Positions 16,205 through 26,869 of a stretch of 52,952 nucleotides of DNA are shown piece by piece. The notes under the pieces were generated by a model, which worked only from the letters and a program-made list of their open reading frames with translations, did not search any database and was not told where the DNA came from. The DNA is taken from positions 1 through 52,952 of the forward strand of contig NZVE01000032.1 in NCBI GenBank assembly GCA_002697345.1. Direction: 5' to 3'. This DNA is from Paracoccaceae bacterium (GTDB lineage: Bacteria; Pseudomonadota; Alphaproteobacteria; Rhodobacterales; Rhodobacteraceae). The position numbers were made by a program, and so were the translations under genes. Each line of letters starts with the position of its first letter. Position 1 is the stretch's first letter.

Positions 16205-17154
16205 TAGAAGGTCCGTCCTTTAAATAGCCCACTTGGCCGAACTATCAGCATTATAATCATAATTGCAAATGCAACACCTGATTTATATCCCGGGCTTATT
16301 AATGCTGACTCTCCAATCCAAGGATATGACACAAGTTCTTCAGCTAGACCTATGACCAAACCTCCCATAACAGCCCCATAAGGTTTTCCTATCCCTCCCA
16401 ATATTGCAGCAGCAAACATTGGTAATAACATTCTAAAGCCCATTGTTGTCTCTAACATCTGAATATCCATTGCTAAGAACACACCAGCTGCTACAGCACA
16501 TGCACCGCCTACGATCCATGTCGCTCTTATAACTACCTCGACATCAATTCCCGTAACTAGGGCTAAGTCAGGACTATCAGAAACCGCTCTCATAGCTTTA
16601 CCAATTCGGGTCCTAGTTAAAAGATAGCCTAAAATTAAAACAATGATCAAAGTACCAGCCATAATCCAAAAATGTTTATTTGGAACAAGAATCATCATAT
16701 CAAACGAGCCCGTCAAATCTCGTATAAAACTATTAGGTTTAGCGATACCTTTTACAAAGGTTATTTGATTGGGACCCCAAAGTACTTGCACTAAACTCCT
16801 GATGACAAGCATCATACCAAAACTGGCAATAACAAGTTTTATGGTTGGAGCATTCCTAAAAGGCTTATAAAACCACCGGTCTATAATCGTAAAAAGTACG
16901 ATCATAACAAAGATAGCTGGTATTGCCGCAATCAAGGGGTGCAAAACCCATCCGAATAAAGCTCCGGTTACTGCCATTAAAGTCCAGGTCACATAAGCAC
17001 CAGTCATCATGACTTCGCCATGTGCAAAATTAGCAAATCTAAGAATACCAAAAGTGAGAGTAATCCCAATTGCTCCTAAAGCATATATGCAACCAAGAAC
17101 AATACCTGGGATAAAATAAAAATTAACAAACTCAAATCCAAAGGAATCCCACAT
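16204..17154 (-). CDS. LivH-type ABC transporter permease
   Basis: The 316-residue inner-membrane protein has the LivH opening 'GIVLGCIYALGAIGITLTFGI', then 'RFANFAHGEVMMTGAY' and 'RTRIGKAMRAVSDSPDLA' (the cytoplasmic ATPase-coupling loop, near 186-203). The late 'AAAILGGIGKPYGAVMGG' segment is typical. It sits 3 nt after the LivF-type gene and overlaps the LivM-type gene by 1 nt. Together they make a heterodimeric channel for a branched-chain amino acid or amide-like solute. Confidence 0.93.
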   Translation of the reverse strand: MWDSFGFEFVNFYFIPGIVLGCIYALGAIGITLTFGILRFANFAHGEVMMTGAYVTWTLMAVTGALFGWVLHPLIAAIPAIFVMIVLFTIIDRWFYKPFRNAPTIKLVIASFGMMLVIRSLVQVLWGPNQITFVKGIAKPNSFIRDLTGSFDMMILVPNKHFWIMAGTLIIVLILGYLLTRTRIGKAMRAVSDSPDLALVTGIDVEVVIRATWIVGGACAVAAGVFLAMDIQMLETTMGFRMLLPMFAAAILGGIGKPYGAVMGGLVIGLAEELVSYPWIGESALISPGYKSGVAFAIMIIMLIVRPSGLFKGRTF

Positions 17155-17157
17155 GAT

Positions 17158-17880
17158 CTATTCTCCGCCCCCAAGAAACATGCGTGCGACATCTCTATCT
17201 TCAAGCAAATCAGTTCCTGTCCCTTGAAACCTATTTGTACCATCAACGAGCACATATCCCCTATTTGCACACCCTAAAGCTTGTTTTGCATTTTGTTCGA
17301 CAATTAAAATAGGTACACCCGTACTATTAATTTCCTTAATTGTAGAAAAAATTTCCCCACGATATTTTGGAGATAACCCTGCTGTCGGTTCGTCTAATAA
17401 AAGAACTTTGGCATCTACCATTAAAGCTTTTGCCATCGCCACCATCTGTCTTTGTCCACCAGATAGAGATCCCGCTGCCTGTCGACGTTTTTCTCGCAAA
17501 TCAGGGAACAATGTAAACATTTCTTCTAAACGTTCATTTATTCCCTCTGAACGCGTCCATGCACCCATTTCTAAATTCTCTTGAACACTCAAATTTACAA
17601 AAACATTATGTGTTTGAGGGACATAGCTAATCCCTTTTGTAACAACACGATCAGGCGCAGTATCTGTTATATCATTTCCATTTAAAAGTACTGAGCCCTT
17701 GGTTATATTCAGCAAACCTAAAATTGCTTTTATTGCAGTAGATTTCCCAGCACCGTTTGGACCAATAATTGCGACTATCTCACCCATATTTACAGAAAGA
17801 TTTACACCATGTAAAATCTCTGTTTCGCCATATCCCGCAAAAATATCTTTTAGCTCTAAAGCTGGAGTAACATTATTCAA
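17158..17880 (-). CDS. LivF-type ABC transporter ATP-binding protein
   Basis: This 240-residue ATPase has Walker A 'GPNGAGKST' (39-47), the Q-loop 'SYVPQTHNVF', the ABC signature 'LSGGQRQMVAMA' (about 138-149) and Walker B 'LLLDEPTAGLSP'. LivF proteins lack the long insertion of LivG and work as a LivF-LivG heterodimer. Its ATG overlaps the stop of the LivG-type gene by 4 nt. Both ATPases and both permeases are present, so the transporter looks complete and functional. Confidence 0.94.
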   Translation of the reverse strand: MNNVTPALELKDIFAGYGETEILHGVNLSVNMGEIVAIIGPNGAGKSTAIKAILGLLNITKGSVLLNGNDITDTAPDRVVTKGISYVPQTHNVFVNLSVQENLEMGAWTRSEGINERLEEMFTLFPDLREKRRQAAGSLSGGQRQMVAMAKALMVDAKVLLLDEPTAGLSPKYRGEIFSTIKEINSTGVPILIVEQNAKQALGCANRGYVLVDGTNRFQGTGTDLLEDRDVARMFLGGGE

Positions 17881-18653
17881 ATTACTCCTCCCCCGAAGTA
17901 TGCATCGATTACACGTTCATCATTTCTAACCTGCTCCATAGTGCCTTGCATTAAGATTTGTCCATCATTTAGAACGATTACATTTTTACAAAGGTTTGCT
18001 ATAAGATCCATATCATGTTCAATTATACAAAAAGTATAACCTTGCTCTTCATTCAAAGTTCTAATCATTTCAGTTACTTTTACCATTAAAGTCGGGTTAA
18101 CACCTGCTCCTGGCTCATCCAGAAGAACACACTTAGAGTCCCCCATCATTGTTCTTCCAAGTTCAAGTAATTTCTTTTGTCCACCAGACAAATTTCCTGC
18201 CAATTCGTCTCTAACATGGTTAAGCCCAAGAAAATCTAAAGTATAATTGGCACGTTCTAATATTTCAGTTTCTCTTTTTATTACTTTTACGGGGGAAATC
18301 CAGTTCATAAACATATTCTCACCTACCTGAGACGGACCAGCAACCATAAGATTTTCTAAACTAGTCATTTTTGCATATTCATGACTAAGTTGAAAAGTTC
18401 TCATCAAACCTCGGTAGTAAAGTTTTTCAGTTTGGAGCCCAGTTATTTCTTGGTCTAATAAAAAAATTTTTCCAGAAGAGGGCTTTTCGGCTCCAGCAAT
18501 CATATTAAAAGTCGTAGTTTTTCCTGCACCATTTGGGCCAATTAAACCAACAATTTCACCTTCAGGCACTTCAAAGCTTACACCACGGACCGCCTTTAAA
18601 CCCCCATAGTTTTTTGCCAAACCTTCAATGCGTAACATAGGTTTAGAACTCAT
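17877..18653 (-). CDS. LivG-type ABC transporter ATP-binding protein
   Basis: From the ATG at 18653 it encodes 258 residues. Walker A is 'GPNGAGKTT', the ABC signature is 'LSGGQKKLLELGR', and Walker B is 'VLLDEPGAGVNP'. The LivG-specific insertion with 'RTFQLSHEYAKMTSLENLMVA' lies between them. I prefer this ATG over the GTG at 18671 because a GGGGGA tract lies about 10 nt before it and homologues begin near 'MLRIEGLAKNYGG'. It is the first gene of the transporter operon; the 160 nt upstream are AT-rich and contain the near-palindrome CAGTAAATTACTG at 18761-18773. Confidence 0.92.
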   Translation of the reverse strand: MSSKPMLRIEGLAKNYGGLKAVRGVSFEVPEGEIVGLIGPNGAGKTTTFNMIAGAEKPSSGKIFLLDQEITGLQTEKLYYRGLMRTFQLSHEYAKMTSLENLMVAGPSQVGENMFMNWISPVKVIKRETEILERANYTLDFLGLNHVRDELAGNLSGGQKKLLELGRTMMGDSKCVLLDEPGAGVNPTLMVKVTEMIRTLNEEQGYTFCIIEHDMDLIANLCKNVIVLNDGQILMQGTMEQVRNDERVIDAYFGGGVI

Positions 18654-18816
18654 CTGTTTATCTTCCCCCACACTCTACATACTTAAAACCAGAACAGCTT
18701 CTAAATATCGCTATCTATCTAATTAAAATAAAATAATCTAGAGAAATATTAAGGCTACCGCAGTAAATTACTGGTTTAACTTAATTAAAATTCGTTAATT
18801 ATATCAAAAATCTAAT

Positions 18817-21228
18817 TTAAGACCTCAATTTAAGACCTTTAGGATCAAAAGGAGGCTCGTCTAGGAGTTTTGCAAGATGAGGCTTTCCTAAAATCATAAC
18901 GTGCATTTCTACATCTATGATTGAGGATTTAATAAAAACTAGTGCTAAGGACTTACCTACGCCTGCGCAGTAAGCTCCAGATGTCACTCGCCCGATTGGA
19001 GCTCCATCTATTGAGAAAATAGGTTCTCCACCAGTTGCATCAGCAATTTTTGCATCTACAACTTCAATAATGCGAAGCATCTCTCGCGGCTTTTTATCCT
19101 TAATTTTTATATATGCTTCTTTATTTAAGAAATCCTTATCTAACTTAATCAACTTGGAAAGACCAACTTCCTGAGGCCAGTATTCTGGTGAGTACTCTCT
19201 TGACCAGCTGCCATAACCTTTCTCTATTCTAAGGCTCATTAGGGCGCGACTCCCAATAGGTCCACCATTTAGCTCCTTTGCAATTGTCACTAGACTGTTA
19301 TATAACTCAACTTGATCCACAGTGTCACAATATAACTCCCAACCAAGGTCGCCTGTAAAAGAGACTCTCACAGCAATCACACTTAAACCTAAAAGGTTAA
19401 TTCTCTTGGCCGTCATGAATGGAAATAACTCTGTACTGAAATCAGCATTCGATAACCTAGACAGCATTTCCCTTGACTTAGGTCCAGCAACATTAAACCC
19501 ACACATCTTTTCAGTAATACTTTCAAATGAAACGTTACCGGGTAATGGAACAGATTTAAAATATCTTGAATGATAGCGTTCCGCCATCCCAGATCCAATT
19601 ATCAAAAATTTATCTTTCTCTAAGTGGGTCACAGTAAAGTCTCCTGCTATCCCGCCTCGCTTCCCTATCAATGGAGTCAAACAAGATCTACCAATATTCT
19701 TTGGCATACGATTGGCAAAGATTGAATTTAACCAACTTTCAGAACCATCGCCACTAACTAAGTATTTAGCAAAATTAGATATATCGATAACGCCAACCGA
19801 ATTACGCAACATATTACACTCAATTCCAACTGGTTCATGCCAATTCTGCCTGGTAAAACCATTGCTGTCGACTGTGTTGGGTTCCTTTGAGAACCATAAA
19901 GGGTGTTCCCAGCCATAATTCAACCCAAAGACTGCACCTAACTCTTTTTGTGTGGAGTAAGCAGGCCGTGTTCGAACTGGCCTCCCAGCAGACCGCTCTT
20001 CATTAGGAAAGTGAATTGCAAATCTATTTGAGTATTGGTCTTTTACTCTAGATTTTGTAAATTTTTTATCTGCCCAGGTTCCAAACCTTGCAAGGTCCCA
20101 AGAAAAAATATCTAGATGTGGTTCACCGGTTATAATCCACTCTGCTAGTAGCTCTCCTAATCCCCCGGACTGAGAAAAACCAGGGATAATACCATTACAT
20201 AAATAATAACCATCTAACTCTGGCACAGGACCAAATAGAGCATTGCTATCAGGTGACCAAATCATAGGACCGTTTATAACACGTTTAATGCCTGCCCCAC
20301 CTAGAACCGGAACCCTAGAGATTGCTCTTAAGACGTTCTCTTCAATACGGTCCAGGTCATCAGGAAACAATTCGTGCCCAAATCCCGATGGTGTTTCAAG
20401 CTCGGCCCATAACTTAACATCTTTTTCATACGCACCAACTAATAAACCATTACCTTCTTGACGCAGATAATACTCCCCATCTCTATCCGCAATAGATGGC
20501 AACCGTCGTCCAATAGATTCTATTTCTGGTATTGTTTCAGTAACAAAATATTGATGTTCTGCTGGTAGCAATGGAAGATCTAAACCTGCCATTTTACCAA
20601 CCTCCCTACCCCAGAGCCCTGCCGCATTGATTACTACTTCTGTTTTAATATTTCCTTTGTCAGTTTTTATTAACCAACTTTTGTCCGACAGCTGCTCAGT
20701 CCCAGTTACAGGAGTGAATCTATATATTTCAGCTCCATTTTGACGAGCACCGTTTGCATAAGCATTTGTAACCCCCGAGGGATCAACATTCCCTCCATCT
20801 GGTTCGTACATGATAGTTCTCACACCATCAAAGTCGACTAAAGGATGAAGCCTTTCAGCCTCATTTCGACTAATTTCATGAAAGTTTAAACCGTAATATT
20901 TAGCCTTCGCTTCTTGTAATCTAAGCTGATGTTCTCGATTTTCAGTTTGAGCTAAATATAAAGATCCAGGTTGAAAAATACCACATCCCTGACCGGTTAG
21001 AGTTTCTAACTCTTTATACAGGTTCATAGTGTAGTTTTGAATTCGAGTAATATTATTATTGTCATGTAAACCATGAATTCCAGCCGCAGCGTGCCAGGTA
21101 GATCCCGAAGTAAGTTCATCTCTTTCCAGTAACACTACATCTTTCCAACCTAATTTAGTTAGATGATATAAAATAGAGCAACCAATTAATCCGCCCCCAA
21201 TTACAACAGCCTGTGCGTGACTTTTCAT
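18817..21228 (-). CDS. FAD-dependent dimethylglycine/sarcosine dehydrogenase-like protein (DAO-GcvT fusion), copy 1
   Basis: The 803-residue protein has an N-terminal DAO-type flavin domain ('VVIGGGLIGCSILYHLTKLG', GxGxxG near 11-16). H46 in 'TSGSTWHAAAG' matches the histidine that covalently holds FAD in dimethylglycine and sarcosine dehydrogenases. A C-terminal GcvT domain from about 430 includes 'GPKSREMLSRL', 'VRVSFTGDLGWELYC' and 'SLRIEKGYGSW'. Such enzymes oxidise an N-methyl group and transfer the resulting formaldehyde unit to tetrahydrofolate. The ATG at 21228 has AGAGG 7 nt upstream, making it better than the TTG at 21234. It is divergent from a paralogue. The exact N-methyl substrate is unknown. 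Confidence 0.88.
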   Translation of the reverse strand: MKSHAQAVVIGGGLIGCSILYHLTKLGWKDVVLLERDELTSGSTWHAAAGIHGLHDNNNITRIQNYTMNLYKELETLTGQGCGIFQPGSLYLAQTENREHQLRLQEAKAKYYGLNFHEISRNEAERLHPLVDFDGVRTIMYEPDGGNVDPSGVTNAYANGARQNGAEIYRFTPVTGTEQLSDKSWLIKTDKGNIKTEVVINAAGLWGREVGKMAGLDLPLLPAEHQYFVTETIPEIESIGRRLPSIADRDGEYYLRQEGNGLLVGAYEKDVKLWAELETPSGFGHELFPDDLDRIEENVLRAISRVPVLGGAGIKRVINGPMIWSPDSNALFGPVPELDGYYLCNGIIPGFSQSGGLGELLAEWIITGEPHLDIFSWDLARFGTWADKKFTKSRVKDQYSNRFAIHFPNEERSAGRPVRTRPAYSTQKELGAVFGLNYGWEHPLWFSKEPNTVDSNGFTRQNWHEPVGIECNMLRNSVGVIDISNFAKYLVSGDGSESWLNSIFANRMPKNIGRSCLTPLIGKRGGIAGDFTVTHLEKDKFLIIGSGMAERYHSRYFKSVPLPGNVSFESITEKMCGFNVAGPKSREMLSRLSNADFSTELFPFMTAKRINLLGLSVIAVRVSFTGDLGWELYCDTVDQVELYNSLVTIAKELNGGPIGSRALMSLRIEKGYGSWSREYSPEYWPQEVGLSKLIKLDKDFLNKEAYIKIKDKKPREMLRIIEVVDAKIADATGGEPIFSIDGAPIGRVTSGAYCAGVGKSLALVFIKSSIIDVEMHVMILGKPHLAKLLDEPPFDPKGLKLRS

Positions 21229-21380
21229 GTTCAAACCTCTAATGATTCATTCTATCTTATTCTAGTATCGATTTCTATTAAACTTGTCATTAGGCGACTA
21301 AAGATGTCGTGAACTAGGTAATAAAATAATTCAAATTGTGAAATATTTAAATATTATAAAATAAGAGTAAGGGGTAGTCT

Positions 21381-23789
21381 ATGAAGTTAAACACTCGTGT
21401 TGTTGTAATAGGTGGTGGAGTGGTTGGTTGCTCAGTCCTATACCATCTAACTAAATTAGGTTGGTCAGACGTTATGTTACTTGAGCGGAGCGAACTTACA
21501 TCTGGCTCAACCTGGCATGCCGCGGGTGGGTTTCACACAATAAACGGTGATACAAATATGGCAGCCCTCCAAAGTTATACTATCCGTCTTTATAAAGAGC
21601 TCGAAGAAATAACTGGTATGAGTTGTGGTTTGCATCATGTTGGTGGAATAACTTTGGCTGATAATTCTGATAGGTTTGATATGCTGGTGGCTGAACGAGC
21701 AAAACATAGATATATGGGTCTAAACACTGAAGTCTTAGGTCCTGAAGAGATTAAGAAAGTTGCCCCAATTACAAATTTGGACGGAATAGTTGGTGCATTA
21801 TATGACCCGTTAGACGGACACTTAGACCCCTCAGGAACCACTCATGCTTATGCAAAAGCAGCAAGACTAGGCGGAGCAAGTATCGAGACAGGTTGTATGG
21901 TTAAAGAAACTAACCAGCGGCCCGATGGATCTTGGGACGTCGTAACCGAAAAAGGCACAATACATACTGAGCATGTAGTAAATGCAGCTGGTCTTTGGGC
22001 TAGAGAGGTCGCTAAAATGGCTAATCTTTATTTACCCTTGATGCCGATGGAGCATCAATACCTAATTACTGATGATATTCCAGAAATCTTTAATCGGGAA
22101 ACAGAACATCCTCATGTTATGGATCCTGCTGGCGAAAGTTATCTTCGGCAAGAAGGAAGAGGATTATGTATTGGATACTACGAGCAACCATGTAAACCTT
22201 GGGCAGTAAATGGTACTCCTTGGAACTTTGGACATGAATTACTTCCTGATAACATTGAAAAAATATCTGATAGTGTTGAGTTTTCTTATAAACGTTTTCC
22301 AGTTTTAAATGAAGCTGGAATTAAGTCAGTAATTCATGGACCATTTACTTTTGCACCAGATGGAAACCCCCTCGTTGGGCCTATTCCCGGTTTAAAAAAT
22401 TATTGGTCAGCTTGTGCTGTAATGGCAGGGTTTTCTCAAGGTGGTGGCGTTGGCTTAATGTTAGCCCAATGGATGGTGGAGGGTGAGACTGAGAGAGATA
22501 CATCCGCTATGGACTGTTCTCGATTTGGGAACTGGATAAACGCAGATTACACTGAAAGAAAAGTTATCGAGAACTATCAACGTAGATTCAGTGTGTCTTA
22601 CCCTAATGAAGAATTGCCAGCTGCAAGACCCTGTGTAACTTCTCCAATGTATAAAACCTTTAGTGCACTGGGGGCTGTCTGGGGGCAACAAAATGGCTTA
22701 GAGGTCGTCAACTACTTTTCAAACTCATCAGAGTTACCTTTAGAAACTCCAAGTTTTAGACGTTCAAATGCATTCATACCTACAAGTCGAGAGGTCAAGG
22801 CTGTCAGAGATTCTGTTGGTATTAACGAGGTCCATAATTTTGGTAAATTTAAAATTTCAGGTCCTAATTCTCGGGAATGGTTAAATATTATTATGGCTGG
22901 TACGATTCCAAAGCCAAACCGCCTTAATCTGAATCCAATGCTATCTCCCAAAGGACGAATAATTGGTGATTTTACTGTAACATGTCTGAATGATGAAGAA
23001 TTTCAATTGACCGCTAGCTATGGCTCTCAGGAATATCATCTTCGATGGTTTCTGCTGAATAAAAAAAATGGTGTTAATATTGAAAATATTTCTGATAAAA
23101 TGAATGGCTTTCAAATTGCAGGACCTAACTCGAGAAAACTCTTACAAAAGGTAACTAACTTTTCTCTCGAGGATTTTAAGTTTAGAGATGCTCATACTAT
23201 ATTAGTAGGTAATATTTCGTGCTTGGTACAAAGGGTTAGTTATACTGGCGACCTAGGTTTTGAAATTTACTGTGGCCCCAACAAACAGTGCGACCTTTGG
23301 GAGGTGTTATGGAATGCTGGTGCAGAGTTTGACATTAAGCCTTTCGGTATGCGTGCTATGATGAGTTTAAGATTAGACAAATTTTTTGGGTCTTGGCTCT
23401 CAGAATTCTCACCTGATTACACACCCGCTGAAACTGGTTTAGATAAATTCATCAATTTTAAGAAAGATTATGACTTTATTGGAAGAAGTGCTGCATACGC
23501 AGAGCACATTAATGGATGTGAAAGAAAACTCTGTATTTTTGAAGTTGATGCAGACGATGCAGACGTTGTAGGTTATGAACCTATCTCACTAGGGAATAAG
23601 GTAGTTGGATTTTGTACCTCAGGAGGTTTCTCTCACCATACAGGCAAGTCAATTGCGTTTGGTTTTTTGCCGGTGACTGAAATAAACGACAGTGCCGAAG
23701 TTCAAATTGAAATAATGGGAAGACAAAAATTAGCTAAAATCTTAACCAAACCTATTTTTGATTCAAACAATAGTAAAATGCGTAATTAG
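21381..23789 (+). CDS. FAD-dependent dimethylglycine/sarcosine dehydrogenase-like protein (DAO-GcvT fusion), copy 2
   Basis: This 802-residue paralogue of the divergent neighbour has the same order: a DAO domain with GGGVVG and H46 in 'TSGSTWHAAGG', then a GcvT domain with 'GPNSREWLNII', 'QRVSYTGDLGFEIYCG' and 'SLRLDKFFGSW'. AAGGGG precedes the ATG. The two proteins are clearly homologous but differ throughout (for example 'GIHGLHDNNN' versus 'GFHTINGDTN' after the FAD site), suggesting different substrates rather than recent duplication. The last codons overlap the 3' end of the convergent DUF1330 gene by 4 nt, leaving no room for a terminator between them. Confidence 0.88.
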   Translation: MKLNTRVVVIGGGVVGCSVLYHLTKLGWSDVMLLERSELTSGSTWHAAGGFHTINGDTNMAALQSYTIRLYKELEEITGMSCGLHHVGGITLADNSDRFDMLVAERAKHRYMGLNTEVLGPEEIKKVAPITNLDGIVGALYDPLDGHLDPSGTTHAYAKAARLGGASIETGCMVKETNQRPDGSWDVVTEKGTIHTEHVVNAAGLWAREVAKMANLYLPLMPMEHQYLITDDIPEIFNRETEHPHVMDPAGESYLRQEGRGLCIGYYEQPCKPWAVNGTPWNFGHELLPDNIEKISDSVEFSYKRFPVLNEAGIKSVIHGPFTFAPDGNPLVGPIPGLKNYWSACAVMAGFSQGGGVGLMLAQWMVEGETERDTSAMDCSRFGNWINADYTERKVIENYQRRFSVSYPNEELPAARPCVTSPMYKTFSALGAVWGQQNGLEVVNYFSNSSELPLETPSFRRSNAFIPTSREVKAVRDSVGINEVHNFGKFKISGPNSREWLNIIMAGTIPKPNRLNLNPMLSPKGRIIGDFTVTCLNDEEFQLTASYGSQEYHLRWFLLNKKNGVNIENISDKMNGFQIAGPNSRKLLQKVTNFSLEDFKFRDAHTILVGNISCLVQRVSYTGDLGFEIYCGPNKQCDLWEVLWNAGAEFDIKPFGMRAMMSLRLDKFFGSWLSEFSPDYTPAETGLDKFINFKKDYDFIGRSAAYAEHINGCERKLCIFEVDADDADVVGYEPISLGNKVVGFCTSGGFSHHTGKSIAFGFLPVTEINDSAEVQIEIMGRQKLAKILTKPIFDSNNSKMRN

Positions 23790-24073
23790 TCCGATCCTTC
23801 GACTATTACTAAATCTCTCTCACAAGCACCTTTGGCGTGGCTAACAGCCTCTTGGTATCTCTCACTGTAATAACAGTTATGTGCTGCTTCTAGACTAGGG
23901 AACTTAGCTAAAACATTTCGAGATCTATCATTTCCTTCTAACTGTTCGTACTTACCACCCCTGGCTAAAAACTTGCCACCATGCTCAGCGATAGCGACTG
24001 TCGCTATTGCTGCATACTTTCCGTAAGCTTCTTCGTCGGTTACTTTAACATTTCCTATCCAATATGCTGACAT
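23786..24073 (-). CDS. DUF1330 family protein
   Basis: The 95-residue protein shows the DUF1330 pattern: 'MSAYWIGNVKVTDEEAYGKYAA', 'EHGGKFLARGG' and 'FPSLEAAHNCYYSERYQ'. This is a ferredoxin-like dimeric alpha/beta barrel of unknown function. AGGAG precedes the ATG. It follows alaS by 2 nt and is probably cotranscribed with it. Its stop overlaps the stop of the convergent DAO-GcvT gene. The fold is related to small monooxygenase-like dimers, but no activity can be assigned. Confidence 0.88.
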   Translation of the reverse strand: MSAYWIGNVKVTDEEAYGKYAAIATVAIAEHGGKFLARGGKYEQLEGNDRSRNVLAKFPSLEAAHNCYYSERYQEAVSHAKGACERDLVIVEGSD

Positions 24074-24075
24074 TT

Positions 24076-26727
24076 TTAAACTCCTATCATTTGTTTTACT
24101 GCGTTTATTGCACTTTCAGATTCACTAATTTCCTTTGCACCACCCTGTGCCAAGTCAGGTCTTCCACCACCACCTTTTCCTCCAAGTTGTGAAACTGCTA
24201 TTTTTACGAGCTCAATAGCAGAGTGTTTAGTTAAGAGGTCGTCTGTAACACCAACTGCTACTGAAACCTTACCTGAAGATTCTCCGATTAGTAAAATTAT
24301 ACCCATTTTAATAGAAGATTTATAATTATCGATAATTGATGGAAAATTTCTCGATTCAATTCCATTTGTAACATTAGAAATAAAAGTTATACCATTAATT
24401 TTTTCTATTCTTTCATTGGAATTATCTTCATTTGATGCAATTTCTGTACGTAAGTCATTTACTTGGCTTATTAAGGTTTTCCTTTCGGTTAATAAAGACT
24501 TTAATCGGGCGTCAAGATCTTCGGGCTTTGACTTGAGTAATCCCTCAACCAGAGAAAGTTGGTTTGACCGACTTCGAACATAATTTACCGCTGTATCACC
24601 TGTAATAGCTTCTATTCTTCGAACTCCAGAACTGGATGCAGACTCTCCAAGAATCAAAAATAATCCAATATCACCTGTGCGTTTAACATGAGTGCCACCG
24701 CAAAGTTCAATCGAGTACGTCTGACCATCAACACCCTTGCCAGTAGCTTCATTCCCCATGGATACCACACGGACTTCATCTCCATACTTCTCTCCAAATA
24801 AGGCCTGAGCTCCTAACTCTCTAGCTTCATTAGGTGTCATAATTCGTGTCTCTACCAAGGAATTCTGACGAATGTATGTATTAACCTCTTTTTCAATCTT
24901 ATTGATTTGCTCAGAAGAAAGAGCTTTATTATAGTTAAAATCAAATCTTAGTCTGTCGTCAGAGTTTAATGAACCTCTTTGAGATACTGTATTTCCTAAA
25001 TTTTTTCTTAAGGACTCATTAAGTAAATGAGTTGCAGAGTGATTTGATTTAATAGCTCTGCGTTTCTCGAAACTTACATTTAGTTTTGTTTCATCCCCTA
25101 CTGAAAGATTAAACTTTAAGCTATCAACAAAATGTACAAAAATACCAGCTATAAGCCTTACATCTTCTATATGTGTTACAGATCCATCTAGTTCAACTTG
25201 TCCTGAGTCTCCTGTTTGTCCACCACTTTCTGCGTAAAACGGAGTTTGATTAAACACTATCTGTACACTAGCGCCTGCTATGGCATTAGAAACTTCCTTA
25301 CCTTCACACACAATAGCCAATACTTTAGCTTCTGACTCCTCTGTTTCGTATCCTAAAAACTCGGTGGAACCGAACTCTTGAGATATATTAAACCAAATAG
25401 ATGAATCAGCAGTTTCTCCTGATCCACTCCAGCTAGCTCGTGCTTTCTCCTTTTGGGATTTCATAGCTAAGTCAAAGGCGTCTACATCAACTTTAAGTCC
25501 TTTTTCTCTTAAAGCATCTTGAGTAAGGTCTAATGGAAAACCAAAAGTGTCATACAGCTTGAATGCCGTATCTCCAGATAAATTTTTACCCTCTTCAATA
25601 TTTAGAATTTCATCATCTAGGAGCTTTAACCCCCTATCTAATGTTTCTTTGAACCGCGTTTCTTCGCTTCTCAAAGTTTCCTCAATTAACCCTTGAGCCG
25701 AATAAAGCTCTGGGTAAGCTTCTCCCATTTCTTTAACTAGAGCTGGAACCAACCTATACATTAACGGCTCTGCTATCCCAAGCATGTGAGCATGTCGCAT
25801 CGCCCTACGCATTATACGTCGCAAAACATAACCACGACCGTCTTTGGAAGGTAGGACACCGTCCGCAATTAAAAAAGAAGTTGAACGTAAATGATCAGAA
25901 ATAACTCGATGATGTATCTTTGCTGACCCATCTGGTTCGGTATTACTTAAGTTTGCGGAAGCCTCAATTAAATTTTGCATGAGGTTGGTAGCATAGTTAT
26001 CGTTGGTGCCTTGTAGAAGAGCAGTAACTCTTTCTAACCCTAATCCAGTATCTATGGACTGATTGGGAAGGTTAATACGAGTTCCGTCCTTAAGGTGTTC
26101 ATACTGCATGAACACTAAATTCCAAATCTCTACGAACCTATCACCATCCTCATTTGGACTTCCTGGAGGCCCACCCCAAACATCCTCACCATGATCATAA
26201 AAAATCTCTGAACAGGGTCCACAAGGGCCAGTAGCCCCCATCATCCAAAAATTATCATCTGTGGATATACGAATAATAGAACTATCTGGAAGACCAGAAA
26301 CCTTCCTCCAAATGGACATAGCCTCCTCATCGTCATGGTAAACTGTTACAACCAATTTCTCTTTTGGAATACCAAGTTCTTTAGTAATGAATTCCCAAGC
26401 AAATGGAATAGCATCATTTTTGAAGTAATCACCAAAACTAAAATTTCCAAGCATTTCAAAAAAAGTGTGATGTCTAGCTGTGTATCCAACATTATCTAAA
26501 TCATTATGCTTGCCACCTGCCCTAACACACTTTTGTGCCGACGCCGCTCGCTTGTAATCACGAGTTTCAACACCTGTAAAAAGATTTTTAAACTGAACCA
26601 TTCCAGAGTTGACAAACATAAGTGTCGGGTCATTTCTAGGAACTAAAGGACTAGAAGTTTGTATACTATGACCCTGGTTTTTGAAGTAACTCAGGAATGA
26701 TGACCTGATCTCATTTAAACTTGGCAT
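24076..26727 (-). CDS. alaS: Alanyl-tRNA synthetase
   Basis: The 883-residue length is normal. The class II catalytic domain opens with '[18 protein letters not shown]' and has '[19 protein letters not shown]' (motif 2 region). The editing domain has '[13 protein letters not shown]' and '[13 protein letters not shown]', the zinc-binding editing motifs. The C-terminal DHHA1 domain ends with '[15 protein letters not shown]'. It charges tRNA-Ala. A TATAAT lies on the minus strand at 26753-26748, some 20 nt before the ATG, but no good -35 accompanies it. Position near recA is common in bacteria. Confidence 0.98.
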   Translation of the reverse strand: MPSLNEIRSSFLSYFKNQGHSIQTSSPLVPRNDPTLMFVNSGMVQFKNLFTGVETRDYKRAASAQKCVRAGGKHNDLDNVGYTARHHTFFEMLGNFSFGDYFKNDAIPFAWEFITKELGIPKEKLVVTVYHDDEEAMSIWRKVSGLPDSSIIRISTDDNFWMMGATGPCGPCSEIFYDHGEDVWGGPPGSPNEDGDRFVEIWNLVFMQYEHLKDGTRINLPNQSIDTGLGLERVTALLQGTNDNYATNLMQNLIEASANLSNTEPDGSAKIHHRVISDHLRSTSFLIADGVLPSKDGRGYVLRRIMRRAMRHAHMLGIAEPLMYRLVPALVKEMGEAYPELYSAQGLIEETLRSEETRFKETLDRGLKLLDDEILNIEEGKNLSGDTAFKLYDTFGFPLDLTQDALREKGLKVDVDAFDLAMKSQKEKARASWSGSGETADSSIWFNISQEFGSTEFLGYETEESEAKVLAIVCEGKEVSNAIAGASVQIVFNQTPFYAESGGQTGDSGQVELDGSVTHIEDVRLIAGIFVHFVDSLKFNLSVGDETKLNVSFEKRRAIKSNHSATHLLNESLRKNLGNTVSQRGSLNSDDRLRFDFNYNKALSSEQINKIEKEVNTYIRQNSLVETRIMTPNEARELGAQALFGEKYGDEVRVVSMGNEATGKGVDGQTYSIELCGGTHVKRTGDIGLFLILGESASSSGVRRIEAITGDTAVNYVRSRSNQLSLVEGLLKSKPEDLDARLKSLLTERKTLISQVNDLRTEIASNEDNSNERIEKINGITFISNVTNGIESRNFPSIIDNYKSSIKMGIILLIGESSGKVSVAVGVTDDLLTKHSAIELVKIAVSQLGGKGGGGRPDLAQGGAKEISESESAINAVKQMIGV

Positions 26728-26869
26728 GAATTAGTCCAATAAAATTAATTATACTCTCGCATCTCTAACGATCGTCTAGCAAACTGTTTACTGGACATCA
26801 ATTTAAACATTAAAAAAACATTCACAATAAGTTTTAATTTTTTTCAGTAAGTAAGGGGATTAAACTATA

